A DNA stretch of 64,000 bases. Origin: Schizophyllum amplum (Eukaryota > Basidiomycota > Agaricomycetes > Agaricales > Schizophyllaceae). Of this stretch, positions 34,531-46,685 are shown piece after piece. Every line of letters starts with the position of its first letter. Position 1 is the stretch's first letter. The DNA lies in assembly GCA_007026445.1 (NCBI GenBank), contig VDMD01000005.1, positions 1,054,001 through 1,118,000 on the forward strand, read 5' to 3'. The notes under the pieces were generated by a model that was not told where the DNA came from, did not search any database, and saw only the letters and a list, made by a program, of their open reading frames with translations. Position numbers and translations under genes: made by a program.

Positions 34531-36204
34531 ACACGGGCAGGTTCGAAGGTGGCGGGAGCAGCAAGAAAAAACACGTACTCTCATGCTTCTTCGCCTCTCC
34601 CACCTTCCGCGCCGCCTTCGTCAGGTCCTCCTGCTTGACGTACTCGCGCTCGTCGCGGATGGCAAACATGCCCGCCTCAGTGATGACGTTCCGCAAGTCC
34701 GCGCCGTTGAAGCTGTCGGAGAGCTGTAGGGCGTGTAAGTCAGCGACGGCGAATTCACGCGTCAAAGGTTCACGCAGGCGCAGAAGATAGCGAGCAGGCG
34801 CAGTAGATAGCATGCAGGCGGAGCAAATACGATGCGGGCGCAAGGCACACACGAACCTTGACGATGGCCTCGTAGTCTATATCCTCCGCCTTGTTTACCG
34901 GCGCAGCATGAATCTTCAAGATCTCAAGACGCGCCTGCTCGTTCGGCAGCGGAACCTCGATCTTGCGGTCGAGTCGGCCTGGGCGCAACAATGCTGGGTC
35001 AAGCGTGTCCGGTCGGTTAGTCGCCATGATGAGCTTGGTGCGGCCTAGAGAATCGAAGCCATCCATCTGATTTAGCAACTGCGGAGGATCCAGACGCGTC
35101 AACTGAGGCAACTGGGCATACAATGGGGGAGGACGCACTTCCATCAGTGTCCGCTGTATCTCGCGGTCGGCACTGGTGCCCTCGGAGAACCGCCTTCCAC
35201 CGATCGCGTCAATCTCATCCATGAAGATGACACAGGGCTCATGCTCGCGAGCGTAGCCAAACATCTCGCGTACAACGCGTGCGCTCTCGCCGATGTACTT
35301 ATCGACGATAGCAGAAGAGACGACCTGTGGCGGCTTCATGAGGCATTGTCACAATATACGTCTTGCTCCACACACACCTTCAAGAAATTCGTCTGCAGGG
35401 TTGCCGCGACTGCGCGTGCGAGGAGCGTCTTCCCCGTACCCGGCGGACCATACAGCAGCACGCCCTTCGGCGGCTTGATGCCAACGCGGAGAAAGAGTTC
35501 TGGATTGAGCAGCGGCAGCTCAATGATCTGGAGGCCAGCTTGAGCGCAAGCATAAAAAGCGACAGAAATGGGGCGCACCTCCCGCAACTCGCGCACTTGC
35601 TCCCCGAGACCGCCGATGCCGGCGAATGTCGCGCCTCCAGGGTCCTCCAAGCTCATCTTGTACACGAGGGGGTCCACTTCGCGCGGGAGGATGCGCATGA
35701 TGGTGAGCGTGGTCATGTCGAGCGAGACGCGCGTGCCCTGCTTCAGGTTCTCGGCGGGGAGGGCTGGTCTGTAAGATACGACATAGCGGGGTCCGGAAGA
35801 CGCCTTGACGATGACTGAGAAATGGAACAGTAAGTATAGGGATGTAGGGAGCAGAGCCGCGTACGCACATCGCTCATCGTCCAATTGCTTCATGACCTCG
35901 CCGATGATCTGGCCAACTGACTGTACGGCCTTAATGTCGTCCTCGGTCTTGTCGAAAGCCTTCTCAAGATCCTTGAGGGAGAAGCGCACTACTCAAGGTT
36001 AAAGCTGACTCTTGAACCTCATAGAGCCACGCACAATTCTTTAAGCTCTCGCTGTTGGCTTCATGATTGCGCATTTTCTGTGTAATTACTCGTCTAAGCC
36101 ATTGTTCAGACATATGCTGGAGCGCGTACCTCCCGATATCCCTTGAGGGCATCCTTGCGCCGTTGATCCATCGCGCCAGATGATGTTGAAGCCTGGCCTT
36201 CCAT
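34444..36204 (-). CDS. RPT4: 26S proteasome regulatory ATPase subunit Rpt4 (PSMC6)
   Basis: Starts at ATG 36204 ([18 protein letters not shown]). The spliced protein follows the Rpt4 order: a coiled coil [12 protein letters not shown] joined to [19 protein letters not shown], an OB fold ([33 protein letters not shown]), Walker [17 protein letters not shown], Walker [20 protein letters not shown], second region of homology [20 protein letters not shown], and the C-lid [20 protein letters not shown] last tiny exon (34444-34466) adds KMEYNM, reached through a 112-nt intron (34467-34578). It is part of the base hexamer that unfolds ubiquitinated substrates. The intron near 34.72-34.86 kb carries a 20-bp tandem repeat. 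A relic of its 3' end was copied to 31.0 kb with the GH43 unit. Confidence 0.95.
34774..34853. repeat. 20-bp intronic minisatellite in RPT4
   Basis: Four degenerate 20-bp units start at 34774, 34794, 34814 and 34834 (GCAGGCGCAGAAGATAGCGA and variants). They lie inside an RPT4 intron between the exons ending YEAIVK and starting LSDSFNGAD. Confidence 0.75.
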
Positions 36205-36672
36205 GGTGGAGGTCTTAGTGAAGAAGGGTCGAGGAGGGACGACGACGCGTCTCTCGCTCCGGTCCGAGAGACGCGTCACCTCATATGCGTCACGTGCTCA
36301 GCTGCTGGACCTACAAGTTGAACTTCGGCTTCTGATGTTTCCAACGCTAACGTATCGATCAGCCATAGGTTCGAGTCCTAAGTCCTTCCTTCAAAGCACA
36401 TGCAAAGATGAGACATCGACGACGATGCTACAGATCTTTTTCCAAGTGAATATACGACTCTCCAGTGAGCCTCTGATGGGTCCGGCACTGTGGGATGAAT
36501 CGCTGCAATCCTCACCAACCTCACCTTTCGCGAGGTCTCAGGCCTTCAGGCCTCAAGATAGACGCTAAGTCAATGTGGTCCACGAATCCCGACTGCATTA
36601 AAGGGTATGTGAGTCATAATTTACCCATCGCACACCACGCTCCTTCCCGTCTCCCCTTCGACATTTGCATCA

Positions 36673-39568
36673 TCAGAACCTAAACAGACCCTTCTTCTTT
36701 TTCTTCTCCTTCTCCCTCACCGTCGAAGACGCGCCCGACAAGCTCGACGTCGCGCTTCCGAATGACGGCGCAGGCGACATCGCTGGCGCCCCTCGCCGGT
36801 CCTCCCGCGGCAGCGGCAGCTTCTGCGCAGGCGGCGGCGGCGGTCGCGGCGCGTCTTCTGTGTAGTACCGCTCGTCGTAGTACTCCTGAAACCCGCGTCG
36901 AGGCCCGCGACTCTCCTGCGAGAGGCCCTGGGGCGCGGCGCGTGAGCCCTTCCCGCCGAGGTCAAGCACTTTGAGGTCGTCGATGAAATGTCGCGGGTTG
37001 ATGGTGTGCGTCGCGCCTGGCGCCGCAAGGTCAGCACCTCCATAGATGCTTCAAAACCAGATCGGACTCACCGATGTAGATGTCGCGGTTCAGAGTGTTG
37101 GAGAGTTGGTATGCTTCGCGTATCTCTGAGTAAGTCATCCCTCCGGCGACGAACAGAAGAAGCCGCTCTCTGTTGTCGACAGCCGGCTTTGGCGCACGGT
37201 GCCACGCGGGCTTCTGACTGCGCAGTGACGTGCTCTGCGATGAATGTGCGCGCAGTGTCGTTGGAGGCGGCAGGCTCGCCGGTGACTCCTTCACATAAGG
37301 GAACATTACTTGGTCAAGTCTGTTCGCCACGTTATCCTGCATGCGTCTTCAGTGAAGTTCAAGGACTGTGAGAGCGAAGCACTCACCTCGACCATGGTCT
37401 TCAGTAATGGTTTGAATCGTGAAAGATCGTAGTCATCATCCGTGGGCTTCTGCTTCAACTTCTTCTTGGAGTCCTTGTCTCCAGGACCCTGCAAGATCCT
37501 ATGAGCTACGCTGCAGACTCGTGGAAAAAGGAACACATACCCTGTTAAGCTTTACACCCATATGGGCGAGGGCGTTCACAGCGTCCTGCTCTGCTAGTGA
37601 CAGGCGGGCGTGTTGGTATAGTCGCCGCCGGTCCTCTTCCGGTACGCCATCGCGGTACTGAATGTACAATGCTATGACGCGCACCTTGTTCAGATTGCTA
37701 TATGGTGGGTCAGTACAGCTCGCGTAGCTGAGTTGTGCGCATACGTACACGACGTCGCGACTGTCGAGGATGGGCACCATCTCTTCGATGAGTGTCTTGG
37801 GCGTTTTCCCCTCAGCCGTAAGACCTGTGGCGCAACACTGTGCGAATGAGCAAGACGATAAATCTGGAAGAAGTAAGAGATCACCTGCTCGATATTCGCG
37901 ACCGCCGGCAGGTTATCCCGTTCGAAGATACCCATGCACTCCTGTGCGATATTGAGGTGCAAAGAAAACTGATATTTTGTAAGCATCAGCGTTGGCAGAA
38001 TTTCGCAGCATTCACCTTCTCTCGTTGATCCTGATATTGTGGTAGTGATGCAAGCATGTCCTTCATGTCGGACAGACTGGCGGCGCCCTCTCTGCCAAGC
38101 ATGCGATCAGAGCAGCATGCGACATTCTACAAACCTCCACTCACCCATTGAACACAGCATGCTCTTCCACAAACTTGTTGAAGTCAGCCATCAACTTGTC
38201 AATGGCCTCCCGCATATGCATGTGTCGCACTTCCGTCCAAACATTGTCCGCATCGCTCAATGTGGCCGTCTTATCCTCATATGCGCCCTTCGACGACTGG
38301 AACTTGTATCTGGGTGCGACATTAGTTGTTGCTCGGTCCGTGAGCGAGAAGCTGCACCTACGTATACTTGGTGCCGTCCTTAATGGGCAGCAAGTCGTTC
38401 GCCATCGCCTGGAACGTGAATTCGTGGATGAAGGGCGCCAGCATGTCCATCGAGCGGTCCGTGATGATCAAAGTCGCCCGTGGCCGTGGTGGTGTTTGTG
38501 GCTTGGCGAAGTCAGGGTTGGCTTTCTTGTTCTCCTCTAGCAATGCCTGCACTTTGAACGCAATCAAGCGCGTCACAAAGTCCGTTTCAACTGCCTCAAA
38601 CTGCCGCGCCTGGTCTCCGCGTGCGAGGTTCGTCCGCCAGCGCGTGGCCGTCTCAGCTGGCGGCGGGGGACGCGTGGTCTGGTTGGGTCGCAGCGCACCC
38701 AGTGGCGGGTGGTTCTGCGGAAAGTAGTAGCGGATGAAGGGAAACTCGTCCAGGGTGATGCATAGATTGGCTATCTGGGGGACAGTCAGAAAGAATGCAG
38801 AGGTCATTTCGGATGACGTACTATGCGAGCGACGAAGACGACGTGCTCCTCGATGCGGTCGCGTGCCACTCGGTAGTCTTTGTCTTGCGGCGGGGGGCTG
38901 AACATGCTGAAGAACAGTTCTGGCGCTTGGAGGGAGTATGCTTGGGACTCCGTAGCTGTTGAGTGAACGATTAGCTTGGTGCGATGGACAGACGGACGAC
39001 ATGACGCGCACCCCAGAGGTTCAGGAACAGGTCTTTCACGCCTCGTAGAAAGGCTCAGCCGGCGATGCTACTAGCCTCTGGAACAGCTCCTCCGGTAAAG
39101 CTGCATTACTCAATCAGTATGCCAGTCCGCCGGCTTATATGCGCCACGTACGATCAAGGAAGAACAAGTGCGCTCCCGCGTATTGGGGTGTATTGCCCAC
39201 AAAGTCCTTCATTATGCGATCCACGTTCTGTGTCGTGGGCATAAGGAGGTAGATCGCCTCAAACCCCGTTTGTGGCTCTCTGTAGTTCGTGATCGCCTCA
39301 ATCTCTAGGTGTTGCTCGTCAGGGAGTGCACGCGCACAGGGGCACGGCGACGTACGTGTCACGTTCTCTTCCAGGATGTCAAACTGCTTGAGCACGGATC
39401 CCAGCAGTTTCTGGGAGTGCGGGTCCACGACGAGGATCTTCCATCGTGTGGGCGGCTGCACGGAGCGGATCGCCTCTAGGAACTCTGCAGGATCTGGTCA
39501 GTGCTGGGTGCGCGAACAAGGGGAACGATAGACGCACTTGTGCGGACAGTATCAATGAGCGACGGCAT
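36673..39568 (-). CDS. SEC1: Sec1/Munc18-family syntaxin-binding protein (exocytosis)
   Basis: Starts at ATG 39568 (MPSLIDTVRT, first exon of 31 nt) and ends with TGA at 36673-36675 after a Lys-rich tail (KEKKKKKGLFRF). SM-protein landmarks in order: WKILVVDPHSQKLLGS, YLLMPTTQNVDRIMKDF, FLDRTW-type strand, IANLCITLDEFPFIRYY, ATLIITDRSMDMLAPFIHEFT (the conserved DRS.D segment), YKFQSSKGAYEDKTATLSDAD, WTEVRHMHMREAID, EDRRRLYQHARLSLAEQDA, and LLLFVAGGMTYSEIREAY. Many short introns separate these. Family role: binds syntaxin/SNARE bundles and promotes docking and fusion of secretory vesicles at the plasma membrane. The C-terminus adds a Pro/Gly-rich disordered stretch. Confidence 0.92.
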
Positions 39569-40163
39569 GTTCCACGGCTTCGGCGCTGCGAGCGACAACG
39601 AGCAGACGGCGACGACAACGAGCGCGACGACGAACGTCGGAGTCCAAATCGTTTGAGTCCGGCGAACAGGCCCCGGGATCCGGCCACATGTTTATCTTAT
39701 CGCTCGTTGCCACCGACTCCGACGAGCTTGACTTCGACGTTCAAGGTCAAGTCCTCTCGCTTTACAAAGCCTCAGCGTACGACTCCAGAACCTCCGGCTC
39801 GCTTTGGCTTTACAAAAAAAGTCTATCTAGCGCGCAAAGGAACGAAGCCATCTCTTTTCTTTTGCCCTTTGCCAATTCACTCTTCTTCGCTTTATTTTCA
39901 CAATGCAACATAAACAACTTCTATCCTCGTCTTCGGCCTCTGGCTTTTACACAGGACCACTTATGGAAGCCTCGATACCTTTTGTTCTCCGCAACCTCTA
40001 TGGGCGCTTTGAGGATGGCCCCATCAGAAAGAAGCTCTGAGGCGCCCACAAAGCCGTTTTGTGGCCCATCACGGATTGTAAGCTTGAATCCCTCGCTTGC
40101 GATGCGTTCTTCCCACCTCTCTACATCCCACTGCCATCGCCTCGTCCCCTTCTACTCACCATA

Positions 40164-41376
40164 ATGCCCGGTGTCCTCCCTCATCGCGACGCCGCCACTC
40201 GTGGTAGCGTCTGCAATAACATCAGCAACTTTTCCCGCATCAAAGCAGCTCTTCCTCCCCGGGACCCCAGCAATATTATTCCTGCGAAGGCTACAAAGGC
40301 GCAGGCAGAGCCGCTAGCGGGCTCCCTCCCCGAGCAACGGGCCTCGTCAACTGTCCTGAGCCCGCAATCGATCTTTCCGACGCTGGATCTTCCACTGCCA
40401 GGAGCTGCTCCAGGAGGTCTGCTAGGGGACGAAATTGTCTATGAGGTATCTTAGTCTATCACATGGAGTCACATACTATGCTGAGTCTACTCCCTTCGCA
40501 GTACGGCCAATCGGTCTGGGTGCGCAACTTCCGCCCGCAAGACTGCACCTGGACCGACTGGATACCCGGTAAAGTCGTGAAACCGACCATATTTCATGGC
40601 GTGGTACGTGATTGGCTCACCTGATGCTCTCTCATCTCCACTCAATACTTACATCCCGCAGGCCGGCACACGCGCCCGAGCATACCACGTCGCCACGAGC
40701 TTTGCCGATCCGGTGCAACAGGACTACTTCCCTTGTCTTTCCGAGATCTGCGCTGCCGACGCACCCTGCCTCCCTCACTCAGACGTATCCCAGTGCATGG
40801 AGAACTGGCATACACTGGTGCGTTGACACGCCGCTGCTCGCGCCCTCCTCCTGATGAACTCGTTTCCTAGAACTACGTCCTCGTGTGTATACGCGAAGAG
40901 GGCACATACCTGGGCATCCCCATCAACCACATATGGATTCACGCGACGATAGTGGTGCGTATACTCGACACCACAAGCTCCCCATCCACCACACTGACAC
41001 CCGCTGACAGGCCTGGCACTCACCCACGGACGTCCAAATCCAATGCACGTTTTCACCGATAGCGGGACGCTTCTTCTCCGCTCGCGTCGTGCTGCCCTGT
41101 ACAGCCAAGTCCATCGCCGCGTGCCGCGGCTGGGGTTACCATGTCATGAGCGCCAATGGCAGGCTGCTTCCTCCTGACAGCGGCTCTCCCTCACCACCCT
41201 CGTCCCCAAGCGGGTACGTAGCGCAGATCGACTATAAGCCACCCAAGCCCTGGGCCCATGTAGGTCGCGAGAACGGCGACACAGGTAGCGTGCGTGTCGG
41301 CCCGTATGAACTCCCTACCTTTGCCTGCCGCAAGAATACGCTGGTGGCGGGTCAGTACTGCGTTCAGCAATGTTGA
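40164..41376 (+). CDS. Unknown intact five-exon gene
   Basis: I do not recognise the family. Five exons join cleanly: 40164-40445, 40502-40603, 40662-40817, 40871-40954 and 41011-41376, with introns of 54-58 nt. The start ATG at 40164 gives MPGVLPHRDAATRG; an in-frame ATG at 40059 is less likely. The N-terminal third is Ala/Pro/Ser-rich. The core has beta-strand-like segments YGQSVWVRNFRPQDCTW, WIPGKVVKP, ARAYHVATSFADPVQQDYF and YLGIPINHIWIHATIV. The pattern of short strands with W and V, after an opening YGQSVWVRNF, is what small chromatin-reader or SH3-like barrels look like, but this is only a shape argument. No signal peptide or membrane segment is seen. It is divergent from SEC1. Confidence 0.6.
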
Positions 41377-41877
41377 CGTAGATAACATGTTCTGTCGGGC
41401 CCGGATATCTTCGTCGGACGAGGTCCCTTCATATTATCCGTTTTCACAGTATATTAGGATCGCTCGAGCTGTACAGTCAGCTCGGTAAAATACTTGGTAC
41501 TTTGCCAGAAATGTGAGCCTTCAGATCACGAACGTGGTCGGGTGCCATGAGACCTTGATCTTGGACGACGCACCGCGGCTGCACGTAGAATTGGGAGTGC
41601 AGTACACGTTAACCTTCGATTCGCTCGGCGGTTGACAACAAAACCCTTTGAAAAGCAATGCGATTATAAACCTTCTGACGAAGCTAGTACAACAGGGTAC
41701 CTACAGACGCTCATGTACGGCGTAAAACAGCTACACTAATTACGCTATGTACCGAATGAACTACTAAAAGAAACAATAATTATAAGATTGCAGACGCCTG
41801 TCCTCCCTTGGTATCTCACGGAGTGCTCCTCCGTAACAACGACTCACATCATGCCCATCGTCTCCGATATGGGCGCC
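41377..41877. other. Intergenic, with a possible orphan exon
   Basis: An open plus-strand stretch from 41522 to TGA at 41633-41635 follows an acceptor-like CCTTCAG and reads VVGCHETLILDDAPRLHVEL and on. No donor in the preceding gene fits it in frame. It may be a remnant exon or chance. Confidence 0.3.
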
Positions 41878-43363
41878 TCACAACAGCGTCGTCGCAATGA
41901 TAGCCACACCAACGCCAACAAAGAACATGGCGGGCACTAACCGCCCGCCTCCGTTCGCACCGACGCTGCCGTTGTCGACCCATTCCTGCCACGCCGTGTG
42001 GAGCATGAGCGCGAATGCCTGCCCCTCCGGACTTTGGCTGCCCTCTTCCCCAAAGGACAGTGGGTTCACGACCGGCGTCAGCCAACCGTCGTCGTCGAAG
42101 TGCACGAGCGCAGAGTCATTCCCGCTTTGCGTTGCGAAGAGCTGCGAGCGCGAGTTCTCTGCTTGTGGCAGATAGTGCCACTCGTTCCGCAGGAGCGCGA
42201 GGCGATAGACTGTGCTGGCAAGGAGCGCGGTGCCGGAGGCGTCATAGAAGTTGTCCCCGTCCAGAGACTCGTCGGCGTAGTTGGCGAAGAGGCCATTGTC
42301 GTACTGTGCGCACCGTCAGCGGGTGGCGCAGGGAAAGACAGATAAACGTACAAGGTGATCCTCGTACATTGCCGCGTGAATCTCCTTCACCCAGTCTGTA
42401 AGATCGTTCTGCTGGTCTTCGTAGTCGTCCGCGTACTGTGAATGCTGTATTGTCGCCAAGACGCGCAGCATGCCGGCCGCAGCCCAGCCGTTGCCTAAAT
42501 TGAGTGGCGTCAGCGCTACAGTACCGGGGGATTTGCCACATACGCACCCGTGGTCCAATGCCCATCATCTGAGTATGAGCCCTCGGTGATGTGCTTCCAC
42601 AGGTTGCCCGCGTCCTCGTCGCGCAGATAGTCACGGTAGAGCTTGATCTGGTTGTACGCCTCGTCGAGGAGCGTCGTGTTCTGCGTGATGACGCCATAGT
42701 AGGCGAGGAAGGGCGGTACCTGCGAGCCGTCGCACTTGAGCATTGGCGCCAAGAGAGCTAAGAGGTGCGTGCAGACGTACCATGTAGACCGAATCTGACC
42801 AAAGTTGAGATTCGGAGACCCTGTGGGAGATCGCGCCGTCCGACGTGCGAGGGACGTGGTTGAGCAGGTAGTTGAGCTGGTCGCGCGCCGCACCCGCGTA
42901 GTCCTGGTCGTCTTGTCCCGTCCAGTTCGCGAGAATGACTGACACGCCGATCGACGCTGGGTCTCCGGCACTGCCGTCCTGCATGAGGGGCTGCGCGCCG
43001 GTCGCATTGTTGTTACTCGACGCGCGATCACTGACCACGTCCTGGGCGATCGAGAGCACTTTAGCTAGGGAGTCGGGCGCGTCTTGGGATGGGGGCAGCT
43101 CGTTTGACGAGAAAACGCTGAAGTCGGGCGTGTCGGTCTCAAGTATCGCCTCGGCGCGAGTGCCGATCTCCCAACTAGTGCGTGCTGTTAGCGCATTTTG
43201 GACGTAAGCGGGGAGTGAGAACGCACCTGCGTGTCGCGCTGTTCGCCAACCGAGCGCGTATGCGACTAATCTGGTCATCGGTGAGGTCCTGTGCGCGCGC
43301 TACCAGAGCGAGGCCAGCAAGCGCTGCAGCAAAAAGGCGTCTCATCGAGGGTCGAAAGAGCAA
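41878..43363 (-). CDS. GH105/GH88-type unsaturated glycuronyl hydrolase, membrane-tailed
   Basis: The signal peptide region MRRLFAAALAGLALVARAQ (ATG 43363, or more likely the second ATG at 43345) is followed by a six-hairpin glycosidase. Motifs are SWEIGTRAEAILE, LWSDSVYMV joined by an intron to PPFLAYYGVIT (catalytic Asp region), LWKHITEGSYSDDGHWTTG, NGWAAAGMLRVLATIQ and NFYDASGTALLASTVYRLA. The C-terminus ends in a hydrophobic segment LVPAMFFVGVGVAIIATTLL, so the enzyme may be GPI- or membrane-anchored. Family role: hydrolysis of unsaturated sugar acids released by pectin or rhamnogalacturonan lyases. It has six or so exons with short introns, and no break seen. It fits the GH43 pair as part of plant-cell-wall breakdown. 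Confidence 0.85.
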
Positions 43364-44519
43364 GGAAATACGACGCGCGGGAGCCTGTTATGAGTACCGG
43401 TCTCGGGCTGCTGCGCTGGCTGATGGTGTCTGTCCGGCTGCCGGCGCGGGTCAGGCCAGGGCGTACCTATGTCGAAGAGCTGAGGAACTCACCTGACACC
43501 AAGGTTATGTTCAAAGCGATTGAGATAGTAAATGTACGAAAGCAAGGAGACGGTTGGCGGGAAGCCGTAGTAAATACGAAAACAAGCCGGCTGGGCACAC
43601 AATTTCCTCGGCTTTCCAAGGAGACCAAGAGCATGCGGGGGCTGATGTCATCCGCCCGTTGCCCGGGCCGCGGCCCCTGATCACTGTACCTGTGTTTTGT
43701 GTCCGCTTCGGGCAGCCCTTGTGTTGGCGATAAACGACTCCGGAGTGCTTGAGGCGCCCAGGGAGCGCATAGGAAAACGCAGGAGATGTCTACAAAACCG
43801 TCGGCAAAGGTCTCGTTGACCAGCGGGAGAGCGTCTGAAACGGACGCGCAGTTGTTACGCAACGAGGGACGCGCGTTGCCGCATGGATGCTGGTCAGTGG
43901 GTAGCCATTTGAACCACGCTCATGCGAACTTTCCGCGGCAACGCACCATCTGCAATGGTACCACTGCAGAACCGACAGTGTTAACGTTCCCACGCTGTCT
44001 TGACTTTGAACTGGCCAAGAGCTGCAATGGAAAGAGCATCAGCTTCGACGAATACAACGCGCGTAGCGAACTGTAGCACCACACCAGATGACCCGGGGGA
44101 TTATCTACAGGAAAGGAAGTATATGGGGACCCATCTGTGCTGATATTTGTGCCACAGGCCGACATCAGACTGCAATAGACAAGGTCGTCGAGACGCGGGA
44201 AGGCTAGTTGGTAATTGGAGCGGACGAGGTCCACCGGTCGCGATCACGTGACATGAGGCGCGCGATCGCAATGCCCAACAGTCGAGCGAGAGGAAAATGG
44301 TATGAGAACCCTAACAAGGAATCATACTACTAGACCATCAGGCCGATGAAGGGCGGTCCCGCCATTTAGTTAACTATGTAGGATGTTTTGACGGCCTGTA
44401 ACACATTGTCCCGTATACGGTACTTACTCGTCCTATTCAGGCCGTGTCCTTTGTTGCGTACTATTAGCTACTCCTTGTCCTTTGCTACATCTGTGCTATA
44501 CTACCGCGACCGTCATCTG
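43364..44519. other. Intergenic, about 1.2 kb
   Basis: Only short unsupported open frames (for example minus 43467-43862, with no domain). I see no repeat or RNA gene. Confidence 0.4.
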
Positions 44520-44544
44520 TTACGCCGTCCGAGCTCGCCCTTCA

Positions 44545-44640
44545 GTGAAGAGGACTACGGTCCTTTTACAACACGTCGCCCACCACACGCGTCGCGCGAG
44601 CTGCATATCCTTCGCCGCCTGCTTAGCGTCAGTATACGGT
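44545..44640 (-). pseudogene. Exon relic of the neighbouring wax-synthase-like gene
   Basis: The minus frame reads DAKQAAKDMQLARRVWWATC, close to HDKEAAKDMPLAKRVWWATC in the intact gene at about 45.75-45.83 kb. The flanking residues are unrelated and no other exon is found, so this is a fragment left by a partial duplication or a lost tandem copy. Confidence 0.65.
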
Positions 44641-44745
44641 TGCTGGCGCTGAACAGGACCAATAATTGCCTTACGCCGATATGATACATATCGCGACCCC
44701 ACGCCAAGCTGTCTTGAGAGTCGTACAACTTCATTCACCATCTAC

Positions 44746-46160
44746 TTACGCATGCGGCTCCGGCCAAGGTATACTCATTCTTCCCTCCATCCCTGCCGCC
44801 TTCCACATTGCCGTGACCGGCGAAACCGGCAAGGTCGGGTCCAACGGCCTCCCATGGCCCGTGATCACCTGCAACAACAGCGGCGTCGAGACCACAAACC
44901 AGGCATACGTCCACACCCGCCCCAGCGTCCTGGTGACCGGGCTCTCCCTCACGCCCAGGCGTTTCCCTAGGGCGACAACGCCGTCCTCAACGGTGATGGC
45001 GACGGCCTGGGCCATGAAGAAGGAGGGCGATCTCCCAAAGGAGCGATCCAGCTGGCGGTCGCCCCAGGCGTGCAAGAGGCCGGAGACGAGGAAGCCCATA
45101 TAGAGCTGGATGTAGGACGAGGCGTTCGTGCCGGGCTGCGCGCCGCAGAATCGTGCGGTAGCCTTCCCGATCGACATGATGAACTATTGTGCGGTCAGCG
45201 TCCTCGCTCCGCCTGCCAAGCAAAAAACGGTACTCACGCGACGCAGGATGTGGTGCCATACGCGACTGAAGCGCAGTCCTGTCAGCGCTAGCACAGCAGC
45301 AAAGAAGAGCACATGTACTTACCCCCACGTCCTCCGTACCGTATACGCATCCCACCAGCTCCCGAACATCGGCGGCCAGAACCGCGGCTCCCACAGTCCG
45401 AACGCGACGCTGCCTGCCGCAAGCAGCTCATACAGCGCCGCAAAGCCCGACCAGACGTTGCCCCACCATGCGGTGACGTTGAATGCCTGGAAGAGCAAGC
45501 CTTCGGACGTGACCGGGAACTTCTCCGCCGCGCGTGAAGAAGTGATCGGGTTGTGGGTCACGTAGAGGCCAACAAGGTCAGCCCAGAAGATGTAGAGGGC
45601 GGCGTAGCATAGCCTTTCGACGATGAAGGAGCGGCGCGACTGCGTTTTGGGCACTTCGCGGACATGGGGGACCTATGCGCGGCATCATGAGTTCTTGTCT
45701 GCACCAAGACGTACGAGTAACGCACCTGCGTGCTCCATCCTATACCCCGGAACGTCGCCACAAGACACGTTGCCCACCATACTCGTTTCGCCAAGGGCAT
45801 ATCTTTCGCTGCCTCCTTGTCATGTACATGCCTCGTCCCGTCCTCCAGCGCGTCCGTCAGAAAGCAGAAGTGCAGCGCCGTGAACAGTGGCCAGGCGTAG
45901 AACAGACACCCCAGCGCATACGTCTGGAACGTGTCGCCGATGATGAAGGTACTGTTGCCCCATATCGCTAGCTGGAACTGCGAGGCAAAGACCAGGAGTC
46001 GCACAAGCGTGGGCGGACGCGCTGCAATGATGAAGGGGATGGGTAAGTGCATAACGACCGCGGATCCAATGAATCCAACGGGGTCGTCTATACGCGTCAT
46101 GGCGGGTGATAACTGGGAGGTCAGAAAGGAAAAGTGTAGGACAGCACCCACGTAGCCCAT
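44746..46160 (-). CDS. Wax-synthase-like membrane O-acyltransferase
   Basis: Starts at ATG 46160 (MGYVGAVLHFSFL) and ends at 44746. Several hydrophobic helices are visible: VVMHLPIPFIIAA, LLVFASQFQLAIW, FQTYALGCLFYAWPLF, YAALYIFWADLVGLYV and WFVVSTPLLLQVI. The catalytic wax-synthase segment reads SWWDAYTVRRTWG joined by an intron to RVWHHILRR, and YMGFLVSGLLHAW holds the conserved His. Introns sit near 45.7, 45.3 and 45.2 kb and splice in frame. Family role: acyl or acetyl transfer to an alcohol within a membrane. Fungal relatives include acetyltransferases of terpenoid pathways, but no terpene synthase or P450 cluster lies around it. A relic exon lies downstream. Confidence 0.82.
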
Positions 46161-46685
46161 CCTTATAACTCGTCGCCCCAGCCGCTATTTCATCTTGAAG
46201 CGTCTTCGGCAGACAGCAGCGGGCTGATGAAGTGAAATCAGTGGGCGGCAATACAGCGTAAGTAGATCAGCACATGGGCACGTACCCTGCGGATGACGCC
46301 TACACTGGATGCCGGAAGATTAACTGGGTGTATGGTGTTCCCGTTCTAGCAGGCGCAGGGGGCGAGCTTTCCCGGACGTGCGCCTATCAACAGACGTATT
46401 ACCGCGGCAGAGCATGACCAGGTGGTAGGGCGGGCGATCCAGAAGCGTGGACATCATGCGAATGTTCCGTTCCACGCTCACCAATCCATCGATATTCCCA
46501 AGGACTGTTGCGTTCGATTTGCAGATGTTACGAATGATGTGTATTGCAGAAGATACTGAAGACAAGAGTCGATAGGCGCAATCAGGAATCCCAGAGTCTT
46601 GGGACTGTGAATACAGGGCATTCAGGAATGTCTGCTTCACTGTGAGTCTAACGCTCGGATTGTTACGTCAAAGGACGCACCTTTA

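Noticed and set aside
39688..40164. 158-codon plus frame upstream of the unknown five-exon gene
   Set aside because: Pyrimidine-rich promoter-like sequence; the ATG at 40164 opens a cleaner, fully spliced frame.
43467..43862. 131-codon minus frame upstream of the GH105 gene
   Set aside because: No domain, no supporting splice sites; ordinary open stretch in GC-rich DNA.
44746..46160. Wax-synthase-like gene as part of a terpenoid biosynthetic cluster
   Set aside because: No terpene synthase, PKS, NRPS or catalytic P450 gene lies nearby; its neighbours are GH105 and dynactin.
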